From Lachnospiraceae bacterium (lineage in GTDB: Bacteria; Bacillota; Clostridia; Lachnospirales; Lachnospiraceae): 64,000 nucleotides of DNA. Made by a program: the position numbers and the translations under genes. The notes beneath the pieces were generated by a model, which did not search any database, was not told the origin of the DNA, and saw only the letters and a program-made list of their open reading frames with translations. Below, in pieces: positions 1 through 8,133 of this stretch (position 1 is its first letter; the number at the start of each line of letters is the position of its first letter). The stretch spans positions 1 through 64,000 of the forward strand of contig JALEJP010000062.1 of assembly GCA_022769625.1 (NCBI GenBank). The letters run 5' to 3'.

Positions 1-137
<137 letters not shown>

Positions 138-291
138 AAAAAAGTTATCCAGTCAGGATTAACTCTTGGCTAATCCATCCTTGTTTTACTGTTTAAGGTT
201 CGTTTTTCAGAACTTATTCTCTCGAATTTTCAAGGTTGTCACTGTTCAATTATCAAGGTTCCGTCCGCTGTGCTCTCGCAACAGCTCAATT

Positions 292-320
292 ATTTTAGCA
301 CATCGTTTTGTGCTTGTCAA
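292..320 (-). promoter_or_regulatory. rRNA operon promoter, proximal (P2)
   Basis: On the minus strand TTGACA (315-320) is separated by exactly 17 nt from TAAAAT (292-297). It sits about 150 nt upstream of the 16S 5' end and fires toward it. It is the second of two tandem sigma-A type promoters, the usual arrangement for rrn operons. Confidence 0.85.
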
Positions 321-384
321 GTACTTTTTCAACTTTTTTAAATCTTCTTTTGTTGTTAATCGTTTTTTCTCAGTCAGCTTTCAA

Positions 385-413
385 ATTGTATCGCACTTAT
401 CGCAATTTGTCAA
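385..413 (-). promoter_or_regulatory. rRNA operon promoter, distal (P1)
   Basis: TTGACA (408-413) and TACAAT (385-390) on the minus strand are separated by 17 nt, a near-consensus vegetative promoter. It starts between tRNA-Ser(GGA) and the 16S gene, so the rRNA operon has its own start here and need not depend on transcription through the tRNAs. The flanks of P1 and P2 resemble each other (AAAGTTGAAAAA followed by TTGACA), suggesting a local duplication. Confidence 0.85.
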
Positions 414-444
414 GTGCTTTTTTCAACTTTTTTCGCCGCTGAAA

Positions 445-534
445 CGGAGAAAGAGGGATTTGAACCCTCGCGCCGCTATTAACGACCTACTCCCTTTCCA
501 GGGGAGCCCCTTCGGCCAGCTTGGGTATTTCTCC
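445..534 (-). tRNA. tRNA-Ser (anticodon GGA)
   Basis: Class II tRNA with a long variable arm. The acceptor stem is GGAGAAA paired with TTTCTCC, discriminator G at 445; the anticodon stem CTCCC/GGGAG holds the loop CTGGAAA, giving anticodon GGA. The T arm contains GGTTCAAATCC. No CCA is encoded. It lies between the second serine tRNA and the rRNA promoters. Confidence 0.95.
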
Positions 535-589
535 AAATTGCCCTACTTATTAATAAGTCTTATAAGCAATGTTGCTGTCTTTGTTTGAG

Positions 590-675
590 CGGAGAGGGTG
601 GGATTCGAACCCACGCGCCCTTTCGGACAAACGGTTTTCAAGACCGCCTCGTTATGACCGCTTCGATACCTCTCC
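590..675 (-). tRNA. tRNA-Ser (anticodon TGA)
   Basis: Class II tRNA: acceptor GGAGAGG/CCTCTCC, discriminator G at 590, anticodon loop CTTGAAA read as TGA, T arm GGTTCGAATCC. CCA is not encoded. It begins 34 nt after the ispD stop codon and may be transcribed from the ispD operon or an unseen local promoter. Together with the GGA isoacceptor it decodes all UCN codons. Confidence 0.95.
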
Positions 676-709
676 AACGCAATCAGCAAATAGAATATTA
701 CCACCAGTA

Positions 710-1426
710 TCAGAATTTGTCAATAGGTTTTTTTATTTTTTTCATAAATATTTCCGCAATATCCAAATCTTCCGGTGTGGTTATTTTTATATTGCGGTAT
801 GAGCCTTCTATCAGCTTGACCTTTTTTCCTTCTGTCTTTTCAAGCACCATGGCATCATCCGTAACCGAATCAATACTCTGCTCCATCAGTTTCTGATATG
901 CATCTTTGATGAGAGAAATTTCAAAAGCCTGGGGCGTCTGTATCATCCAGACATGCTTTCTGTCTGGTGTATCTTTTGCAAACCCATCTTCTCCAGCTAT
1001 TTTGATCGTGTCCTTGACAGGCATGGCAGCTACACATGCCTGATATTTCTCCACTCCCGCCTGTACTCTCTGCAGAATTTCCTCATTTACAAATGGACGC
1101 GCCCCATCATGTATATATACGTAACCGCTTCCATCCACATTCTTTAATCCCTCATAAACGGAAAGATACCGTTCTGCTCCTCCAGCTACAATTTTAGTTA
1201 CCTTTCTGAAACCATACTTTCGTATAATTTCCCTGCGGCAATATTCAATTTCGTCTTTTTGCGTTACGAGAATAATCTCATCCATAAAACTGCACGTTTC
1301 AAATGCTGCCAGAGAATAATAAAGTACTGGTTTTCCACTAAGGAGAATGTATTGTTTCTGCACGGCACTCTGCATCCTTCGTCCCTGACCCGCAGCAAGA
1401 ACAACTGCAATATTTTTCTCTGTCAT
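710..1426 (-). CDS. ispD: 2-C-methyl-D-erythritol 4-phosphate cytidylyltransferase
   Basis: IspD transfers CMP from CTP to methylerythritol phosphate, the third step of the MEP route to isoprenoids. The 238-residue protein has the family length and starts with the nucleotide-binding loop LAAGQGRRM (residues 10-18); the DGARPFV motif near residue 107 and a VTDDA motif near residue 190 are also typical. Its ATG overlaps the tsaD stop by 4 nt, so the two are translationally coupled at the end of the t6A operon. Function is certain at family level. Confidence 0.96.
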   Translation of the reverse strand: MTEKNIAVVLAAGQGRRMQSAVQKQYILLSGKPVLYYSLAAFETCSFMDEIILVTQKDEIEYCRREIIRKYGFRKVTKIVAGGAERYLSVYEGLKNVDGSGYVYIHDGARPFVNEEILQRVQAGVEKYQACVAAMPVKDTIKIAGEDGFAKDTPDRKHVWMIQTPQAFEISLIKDAYQKLMEQSIDSVTDDAMVLEKTEGKKVKLIEGSYRNIKITTPEDLDIAEIFMKKIKKPIDKF

Positions 1427-2454
1427 AATCGTTCTCCCAACTTCAGGTTCGGCACAGCATTTAAGTCCAGTCCATTCCTTGTTCCGGCAATATATTCATA
1501 ATATCCTGCAACGCCTATCATAGCTGCATTATCCGTACAGAAAACAGGAGACGGATGATAAAAAGCAATTTTTTTCTTCCGGCAGGCAGCCGCCATGGCT
1601 TCTCTCAAGGCAGAGTTTGACGCAACACCTCCTGCAATAGCAAATTTGTCGAATCCATACTCATCAATTGCCCACATGGAATGCTCTACCAGCACATCAA
1701 CAACTGCTTTCTGAAAAGAAGCTGCAACGTCTGCTTCCACAATTGGCTGATTTTTCATTTTACACCCATTCAAATAGTTCAGAACAGCTGATTTCAAACC
1801 GCTGAAGCTAAAATCATAAGGTGAGTCTGCAACATGTGCTTTTGGAAAAGAAATGGCTTCTGAATTGCCTTCTTTCGCAAGTCGGTCTATCTTAGGTCCG
1901 CCAGGATACCCCAGACCAATTGCACGCGCAACTTTATCAAAGGCTTCACCGGCCGCATCATCTCTTGTTCGTCCGAGAATTTCATATTTCCCATAGTCCT
2001 TCACCACAACCAGGTGTGTATGCCCTCCCGATACCACAAGACACGCAAACGGGGGCTCCAGATCCGGATGTTCGATATAGTTTGCAGAGATATGCCCTTC
2101 AATATGATGCACACCAACCAAAGGGAGATTTCTTGCAAAACTGATTGCTTTTGCCTCTGCAACACCTACAAGCAGCGCCCCTACCAGTCCCGGTCCATAC
2201 GTAACTGCAATTGCATCCACATCATCCAGTGTAACCCTGGCATCATCCAGGGCTTCACAAATAACCTGATTGATCTTCTCAATGTGCTTTCGCGACGCAA
2301 TTTCCGGAACCACGCCGCCATAAAGCTTATGCAGCTCTATCTGAGATGAGATAACATTTGACAATACCGTCCTCCCGTTTTTTACAACAGAAGCTGCCGT
2401 CTCATCACAGGAACTCTCTATTCCCAAAATCAATATATCTTTCTGTGCTTCCAT
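1423..2454 (-). CDS. tsaD: tRNA N6-adenosine threonylcarbamoyltransferase TsaD
   Basis: TsaD (Gcp/YgjD, Kae1 family) transfers the threonylcarbamoyl group to A37 of tRNAs reading ANN codons. The 343-residue sequence opens with [16 protein letters not shown] and carries the metal-binding HxxxH pair (H117, H121) and the C-terminal [12 protein letters not shown] glycine-rich loop. It sits in one minus-strand cluster with tsaB, tsaE and rimI, its normal partners; TsaB and TsaE are needed with it for t6A synthesis in bacteria. A GGATAAAA ribosome binding site precedes the ATG. Confidence 0.97.
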   Translation of the reverse strand: MEAQKDILILGIESSCDETAASVVKNGRTVLSNVISSQIELHKLYGGVVPEIASRKHIEKINQVICEALDDARVTLDDVDAIAVTYGPGLVGALLVGVAEAKAISFARNLPLVGVHHIEGHISANYIEHPDLEPPFACLVVSGGHTHLVVVKDYGKYEILGRTRDDAAGEAFDKVARAIGLGYPGGPKIDRLAKEGNSEAISFPKAHVADSPYDFSFSGLKSAVLNYLNGCKMKNQPIVEADVAASFQKAVVDVLVEHSMWAIDEYGFDKFAIAGGVASNSALREAMAAACRKKKIAFYHPSPVFCTDNAAMIGVAGYYEYIAGTRNGLDLNAVPNLKLGERL

Positions 2455-2492
2455 TTTTTATCCTTTCTGTCTGTCCGATAAATGAGCCGACA

Positions 2493-3428
2493 TTATTTGA
2501 GCGTATCGCACAAATCCTCCTCAAACACAAGTTCTGTGCTTTTTCCATCTTTCCCCGGATATGCATTCTCATAAATTTTACGCACATCATCCATAAAATC
2601 TTCCGGACGCACCAGAGAAGGACTGTAATGTGTCAGCCACATTTCTCCAACTTCTGCCTCCTTTGCCAGTCTCGCCGCCTCTTTAAATGTCATATGCTTA
2701 TATTCCACTGCTTTTGCTGCTTTATCTTCTTCTCCATACATGCCTTCGCAGATAAAAAGATCTGATTTCTTTGCATTTTCCACAATAGAACTGGTTGGCC
2801 TGGTATCTGTTGTATAAGTCAGCTTGATCCCTTTTCTCGGCGGCCCAAGCACCATATCCGGTGTATAGCGTACACCATCCAGTTCTACCACATTGCCTTT
2901 TTGAAGTGGATTCCAGCACCGAAGCGGAATACCTGCTGCTTTGGCTTTCTCCACATCAAACCTGCCCGCCCGGTCAATCTGGATCGTATATCCATAGCAC
3001 AATACATTATGATTTACTCGAAATGCACGGATTCGGTAGCCATTCAGTTCAAACTCCTGCTCCGCTCCCTGAATTTCCACATATTTTATCTCAAAAGGCA
3101 GTTCCGGGGCGATAACGCGCAATGCATTCACGACTCTTTCCAGACCCTTTGGGCCAATCAGAGTCAGCGGTTCATGGCGCTCTGCATTTCCCATTGTCAG
3201 AAGAAGACCGGGAAGACCACTGATATGATCTCCATGGTAATGTGTAAAACAGATAATATCAATCGGTTTAAAACTCCATCCCTTTTCTTTTATTGCAATC
3301 TGCGTACCTTCTCCGCAGTCGATCAGAACGCTGCTTCCATTGTACCGCATCATCAGTGCAGTCAACCAGCGTCTGGGCAGCGGCATCATTCCGCCGCATC
3401 CAAGCAAACAAACATCAAGCATTTTCAT
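2493..3428 (-). CDS. rnz: Ribonuclease Z (tRNA 3' processing)
   Basis: RNase Z is the metallo-beta-lactamase-fold endonuclease that removes the 3' trailer of tRNA precursors, needed for tRNAs without encoded CCA such as the two serine tRNAs in this window. The zinc motif HxHxDH is at residues 63-68 (HYHGDH), and the tail contains further His/Asp ligands (YTTDTRPTS, HMTFKEAA, LTHYSPS). Length 311 is normal for the short RNase Z form. A second ATG two codons in (3422) has better spacing to AGGA and could be the true start. 38 nt separate it from tsaD. Confidence 0.94.
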   Translation of the reverse strand: MKMLDVCLLGCGGMMPLPRRWLTALMMRYNGSSVLIDCGEGTQIAIKEKGWSFKPIDIICFTHYHGDHISGLPGLLLTMGNAERHEPLTLIGPKGLERVVNALRVIAPELPFEIKYVEIQGAEQEFELNGYRIRAFRVNHNVLCYGYTIQIDRAGRFDVEKAKAAGIPLRCWNPLQKGNVVELDGVRYTPDMVLGPPRKGIKLTYTTDTRPTSSIVENAKKSDLFICEGMYGEEDKAAKAVEYKHMTFKEAARLAKEAEVGEMWLTHYSPSLVRPEDFMDDVRKIYENAYPGKDGKSTELVFEEDLCDTLK

Positions 3429-3468
3429 TTTTCCTTTTCTTTTAGAATTCTATCTATTTGGCAGATCA

Positions 3469-3693
3469 TTAAATAAGCTCCGTCTCTTCCTGTATTTCCA
3501 CTTCCAGAACAAAATTCTTCCTCATACGGTCATAGCATCCTTCACACAAGGCAAAGCTATGACGTTCACCGTCTTTTCCGGAAAAAAATCCCCACGTTTT
3601 ATCTATCTGCAGGAAATCTTCTCCTGTTTTCTGTATATTCTGAGATATCATTCTGCCACAGCAATTACAGTAAATCTGATTGTTTTTTCTCAT
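3469..3693 (-). CDS. Small zinc-ribbon-like protein of unknown function
   Basis: 74 residues starting MRKNNQIYCNCCGR; the ATG at 3693 is chosen because GGAGG lies 6 nt upstream, while a longer reading lacks a site. Two Cys pairs (CNCCGR near the N terminus and CEGCYDR in the second half) are arranged like a treble-clef or zinc-ribbon knuckle. The tail is acidic. No specific function can be assigned. It lies between rimI and rnz on the same strand with short gaps, so it is probably co-transcribed with the t6A cluster. Confidence 0.75.
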   Translation of the reverse strand: MRKNNQIYCNCCGRMISQNIQKTGEDFLQIDKTWGFFSGKDGERHSFALCEGCYDRMRKNFVLEVEIQEETELI

Positions 3694-3797
3694 TGTATCC
3701 TCCCGCGCAGGGCAGTACCCCTGCAGATTTAATCCTTTCAGTGACAGCAACAGTATAACGAAAAGATATCATCCCGTACAGTGGGAATTGGAGGCAG

Positions 3798-4235
3798 TCA
3801 GCTATATTTCCACATAATCACTGCGTCCTCCCTCGGTTTTTCGTAAAATCCAGGACGTATGCCAACACTTACAAAACCAAGTTTTTCATAAAGATGCAGT
3901 GCCGCTGCATTTTTGGCGCGAACTTCCAGTGTAAAATTCAGAATTCCGCGTTCCTGTCCACAGCGGATCAATTCGTTCAGCATGGCGGACGCTACCCCCT
4001 GATTCCGGAACACTTCCGCAACCGCTACGTTTGTGATATCCGCCTCATCCAATGACTGAAGCAGACCGCAATAGCCTGCCAGTCTCCCGTTTACCCGCGC
4101 AGTCAGATAAAGTGCAGCCTCCTGTCCAATGGCATCTGCGAATCCTTTTTTACTCCAGGGTTGAGAAAAAATACTCTTTTCCACTTCAGCTACTTCATCC
4201 AGATCTTCCATCTGCATCTTCCTTATTTCAAGCAT
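3798..4235 (-). CDS. rimI: Ribosomal protein S18 alanine N-acetyltransferase
   Basis: GNAT-family acetyltransferase of 145 residues. Motif A (VAEVFRNQGVASAMLNELI) and the C-terminal NAAALHLYEKLGFVSVGIRPGFY segment match RimI, which acetylates the N terminus of S18. The start MLEIRKMQ (4235) is chosen because it overlaps the tsaB stop by 8 nt and matches RimI N termini; the upstream extension is unrelated. rimI next to tsaB/tsaD is a very common bacterial arrangement, where it has also been seen as a marker of the t6A locus. Confidence 0.93.
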   Translation of the reverse strand: MLEIRKMQMEDLDEVAEVEKSIFSQPWSKKGFADAIGQEAALYLTARVNGRLAGYCGLLQSLDEADITNVAVAEVFRNQGVASAMLNELIRCGQERGILNFTLEVRAKNAAALHLYEKLGFVSVGIRPGFYEKPREDAVIMWKYS

Positions 4236-4941
4236 TGTTCTGCGCTTCCTTTTCCTGCCGTTCACGTTCTGCCTGAGAGAGTCGAAGATACTCTGGTTTG
4301 TGTTCCGCTGCGCTCTCCATCTGTCCGGCGGCAAAATAACGCTCACTCAGAGCCGCTATTGCTCCGGCACGCTGCCTGTTTGCATGAGCCGGCGCAAAAG
4401 AAAACGGAACCTTTACCTCCTTTTCCAGAAAAGTACGATAAACCGGAACCCCATCTCCCAAAAAAACGACCTCACGACCGTCCTCATTGATTTTACTCAC
4501 AATCTCTGAAACTGCCACTGCCATCTGTGGTTCAATCACCTGGAGACGATCTCCCTGAAATTCATAGATTCCCGTGTAAACCTGATTTCTTCTGGCATCC
4601 ATCAACGGGCAGATACGTTTCTCTGTTCCATACAGATTATAAGCCAGACCATCTACCGTTGGAACGGATATGATCGGTTTGTCCAGAGCCAGACCCAGTC
4701 CTTTCGCAGTAGCGGAACCAATACGAAGTCCGGTAAAGGATCCAGGACCTGCTGCCACAGCAATTGCATCGACAGATGCAAGATCCAGGCTGATCATATC
4801 TGCAATCTCTTTCAGCATCGGAAGAAGCGTCTGTGAATGCGTTTTTTTATAGTTAACCGTATACTCTGCAAGCATCACATCATCTTCCACAACCGCAACT
4901 GATGCGACCAGTCCGGAACTGTCAATTCCCAATATTTTCAT
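4228..4941 (-). CDS. tsaB: t6A biosynthesis protein TsaB
   Basis: TsaB (YeaZ) is the inactive ASKHA-fold partner that dimerises with TsaD in the threonylcarbamoyl transferase complex. The 237-residue protein begins [18 protein letters not shown], similar to TsaD's N-terminal fold, and contains the hallmark AVAAGPGSFTGLRIG. It overlaps tsaE by 20 nt and rimI by 8 nt, so the three are coupled. The C-terminal third is variable as in other Firmicutes. Confidence 0.95.
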   Translation of the reverse strand: MKILGIDSSGLVASVAVVEDDVMLAEYTVNYKKTHSQTLLPMLKEIADMISLDLASVDAIAVAAGPGSFTGLRIGSATAKGLGLALDKPIISVPTVDGLAYNLYGTEKRICPLMDARRNQVYTGIYEFQGDRLQVIEPQMAVAVSEIVSKINEDGREVVFLGDGVPVYRTFLEKEVKVPFSFAPAHANRQRAGAIAALSERYFAAGQMESAAEHKPEYLRLSQAERERQEKEAQNNA

Positions 4942-5410
4942 TTTCTTCCTCCTGTTCGGAATTTACTTCCGTCTGAATAGATTCATCCATACCGTCAATC
5001 GTGATTTTCCGATAGTCAAAACCTTTTTCCAGGTTTTTTTCAATCAAAACAGCGATAACCGGACGCGGAAGAATTTCTTCGACTAAATTTGCCCACTCGA
5101 TCAGGCATACTCCCTCACCGTAGAAATAATCCTCGTACCCTATTTCTTCCATCTCTTCCACATCACCAATGCGATATACGTCAAAATGATAAAACGGCAG
5201 GCGTCCTTCTTCATAAATCTGCACAATTGTAAAAGTGGGGCTGTTTACCGGTTCTTCAATTCCAAGGCCTGCTGCCAGTCCCTGCGTAAAAATGGTTTTT
5301 CCCACTCCAAGATCTCCGGTCAGTGTATAGATCTGCCCCGCCTGTGCTTTTTTCCCAATCGAATATCCTAGTTTGAAGGTTTCTTTTTCATTTCTCGTCT
5401 CAACAATCAT
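4922..5410 (-). CDS. tsaE: t6A biosynthesis ATPase TsaE
   Basis: TsaE (YjeE) is the small P-loop ATPase that resets the TsaB-TsaD complex. Walker A GDLGVGKT is at residues 32-39, followed by the conserved [11 protein letters not shown] and FYHFDVYRI blocks and the [13 protein letters not shown] motif. The 162 residues include a short acidic Glu-rich tail beyond the usual ~150. It overlaps the YcxB-like gene upstream by 4 nt and tsaB downstream by 20 nt. Confidence 0.96.
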   Translation of the reverse strand: MIVETRNEKETFKLGYSIGKKAQAGQIYTLTGDLGVGKTIFTQGLAAGLGIEEPVNSPTFTIVQIYEEGRLPFYHFDVYRIGDVEEMEEIGYEDYFYGEGVCLIEWANLVEEILPRPVIAVLIEKNLEKGFDYRKITIDGMDESIQTEVNSEQEEENENIGN

Positions 5411-5901
5411 AATTTCACTTTCTTCTCCGGCATATTTTTACGGAATATTTTTACCAGCTCGTCATACTGACCGCCGATTGCTTCCTTTGGCAATACAAAT
5501 GCATTCCGTTTTCCGGAATATACAAGCACACTTTTTCCTGTCTGGCAGACTTTCAGGATATTTTCCCATTTACAGTCCGCTTTCTGTTTGTCCTGAATAA
5601 TCTGAATTCCTTTCTCATTTAACACATAAGTAATCGGTTTCTGAAAAACAGCATTGTTTTTCACCTGCCTTTTCGAGCGCATATAAAGGCTCACCGGAAG
5701 ATACAGGATAAACCAGATTCCAAACAACAAGTACAATATGCTGAAGATCAATGTTGTCTTTCCAAGAGTAATGCCAAACAGAATAAAGGATGCAATGCCA
5801 AAGAGCACGCCCAAAACTCCGGTCAGACTTTTGTAGGTATGATTCAGCATAAAATTATACATAATCTGCGGTGTCATCTTTACTTCAAATTTTACTTCCA
5901 A
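5407..5901 (-). CDS. YcxB-like membrane protein
   Basis: 164 residues: a short N-terminal strand region, two hydrophobic segments (about residues 28-68) and a C-terminal domain (about 90-155) that resembles the YcxB-like domain (PH-like fold). It starts at TTG 5901, with GGAGG 8 nt upstream; no ATG fits. It overlaps tsaE by 4 nt and is the first gene behind the promoter at 5987-6015. Function unknown; the position suggests co-expression with t6A synthesis rather than a role in it. Confidence 0.75.
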   Translation of the reverse strand: MEVKFEVKMTPQIMYNFMLNHTYKSLTGVLGVLFGIASFILFGITLGKTTLIFSILYLLFGIWFILYLPVSLYMRSKRQVKNNAVFQKPITYVLNEKGIQIIQDKQKADCKWENILKVCQTGKSVLVYSGKRNAFVLPKEAIGGQYDELVKIFRKNMPEKKVKL

Positions 5902-5986
5902 TCTTTTTTCCTCCTGTTAAAGTCTTTATTATCCGGCATCTTTCCGGCTTTTCTCTGATTCCGGAAATTTCCTTCGATAGCTTTTG

Positions 5987-6015
5987 ATTATAACACACAG
6001 TTTTTTTGCTTACAA
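5987..6015 (-). promoter_or_regulatory. Promoter of the t6A/ispD operon
   Basis: TTGTAA (6010-6015), 17 nt spacer, TATAAT (5987-5992) on the minus strand, about 85 nt before the YcxB-like start. The -35 box overlaps the last codons of the Nudix gene, so the operon can start independently of it. Confidence 0.7.
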
Positions 6016-6618
6016 CTCCAAAAACCGGAAAGGTTCTTCCTCTTTCAGAAAATGCATCAGCATATATGCACACATAATTGCCACACGCTCTTCTTTGAGA
6101 ATGCGCCTTACTTCCTCTCTGTCGGCAATCACTACCTCAATGTCCTCTGTATCTTCCAGCCCATCTCTGCTGACCGTACCGTCCGCATATCCATAAACGG
6201 TTCCGCAGCATTCATCTGTCATACCAACCGTAGTAAAAAACGGTTTTTCAAACATCGGATCCACCGAAAGCGGATGAAAATCAAGACCGGTTTCCTCTTT
6301 CATTTCGCGTATTCCTGCCTCCTGATAATTCTCGCCTTCATCCACCAGCCCTGCCGGGAATTCATAAATATAATCATCCAGAGAATAGCGATATTGGCGT
6401 ATCAGAACAACTTTATCTCTTTTTTCTCCATAGAGACTGTATATGATCACACCATCCGGCTCTTCATTCCTGGTGATGATTTTCAGCTTCTTCTTTTCTT
6501 CTGCTCTGGATGCCACAAAATACCGAACATCACCGCCAAGTCTGTTTTGCGCGTTCAGTTCATACAAATTCAAATGATGGTTGCTGGTCTGTTTTTTAAT
6601 TTCTCTGATTCTTGACAT
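6010..6618 (-). CDS. Nudix hydrolase, ADP-ribose pyrophosphatase type
   Basis: 202 residues starting MSRIREIKKQ; the ATG at 6618 follows GGAGGAGATT, whereas a longer reading to 6714 lacks a site and has an atypical N terminus. The full Nudix box GX5EX7REUXEEXGU is present, running from GLVDEG through REMKEETGL in the middle of the protein, preceded by EFPAG, as in ADP-ribose pyrophosphatases. Likely hydrolyses ADP-ribose or related nucleoside diphosphates; substrate not provable from sequence. Confidence 0.85.
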   Translation of the reverse strand: MSRIREIKKQTSNHHLNLYELNAQNRLGGDVRYFVASRAEEKKKLKIITRNEEPDGVIIYSLYGEKRDKVVLIRQYRYSLDDYIYEFPAGLVDEGENYQEAGIREMKEETGLDFHPLSVDPMFEKPFFTTVGMTDECCGTVYGYADGTVSRDGLEDTEDIEVVIADREEVRRILKEERVAIMCAYMLMHFLKEEEPFRFLEL

Positions 6619-6765
6619 AATCTCCTCCAAAAGTGTGTAACCTTTTCCCGTGATACAAATCCTGCTTTCTTTACTGCGGTATTTTTCTGCCGTATAACAA
6701 AAAAAGAATACCACGTAACTTCAGAAAGCACAACCTTTCATCCGTCACATGATACTCTTACAAAA

Positions 6766-7395
6766 TCAAATAGAATTTCCTTTCAGAATCGGACTGACAT
6801 GTTTATAGAGCAGGAAGGTGATTACTCCTACAATCAGTCCTTTCAGCAGATTAAACGGTGCTACAGCCAGTACAACAAAGGTAAACAGGCTGTTAATTGA
6901 GGGATTAACTGCCGTTCCCATCGCAATCAGGGCATCCACCGACATGCCAAATGCTTTTCCATACGCCGGAAGTAAAACAAATGCATTCAGAAAACATCCC
7001 ACGAATGCCATAAACAACGTTCCGGTAATCATGCCAACAACTGCTCCGCCTCTCGTTTTTTTCACCTTATAGATGATCCCGGCCGGTACGATCATGGAAC
7101 ACCCGATCAGAAAATTGGCAAAATCACCGACACCCGCTGTTGAAGTTCCCTTAAACAGAAGGTGAAGAACAATCTTAATCAACTCGATAAATATGCCTGC
7201 CGTCGGTCCCATAGCAAAGGTGCCGATCAGAACCGGTATTTCACTCAAATCGATTTTGTAAAAGGGCGGTGCAAACCAAAGGGGAATCTCAAACATCATC
7301 AACACAACCGAGACTGCTCCCAGCATGCCCACCTGTACCATTGTTCTCAAGTTACTTCTTTCCGCAGTTTTTACTGCTTTTGTACCTGAACTCAT
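6766..7395 (-). CDS. ribU: Riboflavin ECF transporter substrate-binding component RibU
   Basis: 209-residue integral membrane protein with about six hydrophobic segments and the RibU signature around IPLWFAPPFYKIDLSEIPVLIG. As an S component it captures riboflavin and needs the shared EcfA/EcfA'/EcfT energising module, which is not in this window. AGGAGA precedes the ATG. An FMN riboswitch and an intrinsic terminator lie directly upstream, so the gene is repressed when FMN is plentiful, which also confirms the substrate. Confidence 0.93.
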   Translation of the reverse strand: MSSGTKAVKTAERSNLRTMVQVGMLGAVSVVLMMFEIPLWFAPPFYKIDLSEIPVLIGTFAMGPTAGIFIELIKIVLHLLFKGTSTAGVGDFANFLIGCSMIVPAGIIYKVKKTRGGAVVGMITGTLFMAFVGCFLNAFVLLPAYGKAFGMSVDALIAMGTAVNPSINSLFTFVVLAVAPFNLLKGLIVGVITFLLYKHVSPILKGNSI

Positions 7396-7505
7396 CCTTC
7401 ATCTCTCCTTTTCTGATAACATTGAATCAAAAAGAACAGATTCTCCGTCGATGTGCGCCTTCATTACACAAAGCTGCAAAATACCACTGTGCGGTGCTTT
7501 TCTGC

Positions 7506-7539
7506 AGAAAAAGAAAATCCCGGATAACATCATCCGGGA
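7506..7539 (-). terminator. Riboswitch-controlled intrinsic terminator
   Basis: Minus-strand hairpin with arms 7532-7539 (TCCCGGAT) and 7518-7525 (ATCCGGGA), six-base loop, followed by TTTTCTTTTT. It lies between the FMN aptamer and the ribU start, the position expected for a transcription-attenuating expression platform. Confidence 0.85.
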
Positions 7540-7561
7540 CAAATAATTGCATAACGTATCG

Positions 7562-7706
7562 CTTTTCTTCTCACATCCAGACTTTAACTGTCGGTTATGG
7601 AATTCTCCCAAAACAAATGATGCAGTTAAGGAAGTCACCATATCAGCCGCATATGCGGGTCGCGGACTTTACCGCCGGTGGGGAATTACACCCCGCCCCG
7701 AAGATT
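7562..7706 (-). promoter_or_regulatory. FMN riboswitch (RFN element)
   Basis: The minus strand shows the conserved RFN core: CTTCGGGGCGGGGTG, then AATTCCCCACCGGCGGTAAAG and CCGCGACCCGC, later GGTGA, GGAGAATTCC, and the closing AGTCTGGATG...GAGAAG. These match the six-helix FMN aptamer. Placed directly upstream of a terminator and ribU. Confidence 0.95.
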
Positions 7707-7861
7707 TTTGCTGTTCTGTGTCTCATTATATGCCATCACACTGGATTGTGCAAGTATTTTTTTCTTTAATCAGGTATATCGGTCTGTGTTTTACCTCCAG
7801 GTAAGTTTTCACATCAGGATCAGAGAAGCCAGACAGAAGAACACACCTTCTGCAGATGCTA

Positions 7862-8050
7862 TCATAAGCGGCTTTGTGCTGAAAGCAACCATCCAAGAAT
7901 TCCTTTGGAAAAACAGTTATAATCTTCCATGGATAGAATTGCATCTGCCACCTGTCTTGTCATGAAACGAAAATCTCTGGCCCCGTCCATAATATCCGTA
8001 TCAGTTTTCTGCATCTCCCGGTAAAATGTCGGGATGGTTTCCTCCTCATT
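7862..8050 (-). pseudogene. Remnant of a family 2 glycosyltransferase
   Basis: A minus-strand reading of 62 codons contains MDGARDFRFMTRQ, VADAILSM and YNCFSKGILGW in order. These match the conserved central block of polyprenyl-phosphate glycosyltransferases of the GtrB/DPM1 type (usual forms DGARDFRLMTRQ and EYNRFSKGIFGW). There is no start codon in frame (TAA a few codons upstream), no N-terminal GT-A catalytic half, no C-terminal membrane segments, and the reading ends at TGA (7862) just after the block. It is therefore a decayed fragment between tex and the ribU riboswitch. Confidence 0.7.
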
Positions 8051-8133
8051 TAGATATTATTAATAATCTATTACATTTCATTTACGCGTTATAAGATTGC
8101 AGAAGCTATATCACAAAAAGGAAACGTCATTTG

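Noticed and set aside
7399-7641. Minus-strand 80-codon frame upstream of ribU
   Set aside because: It overlaps the FMN riboswitch and terminator; the RNA structure explains the conservation.
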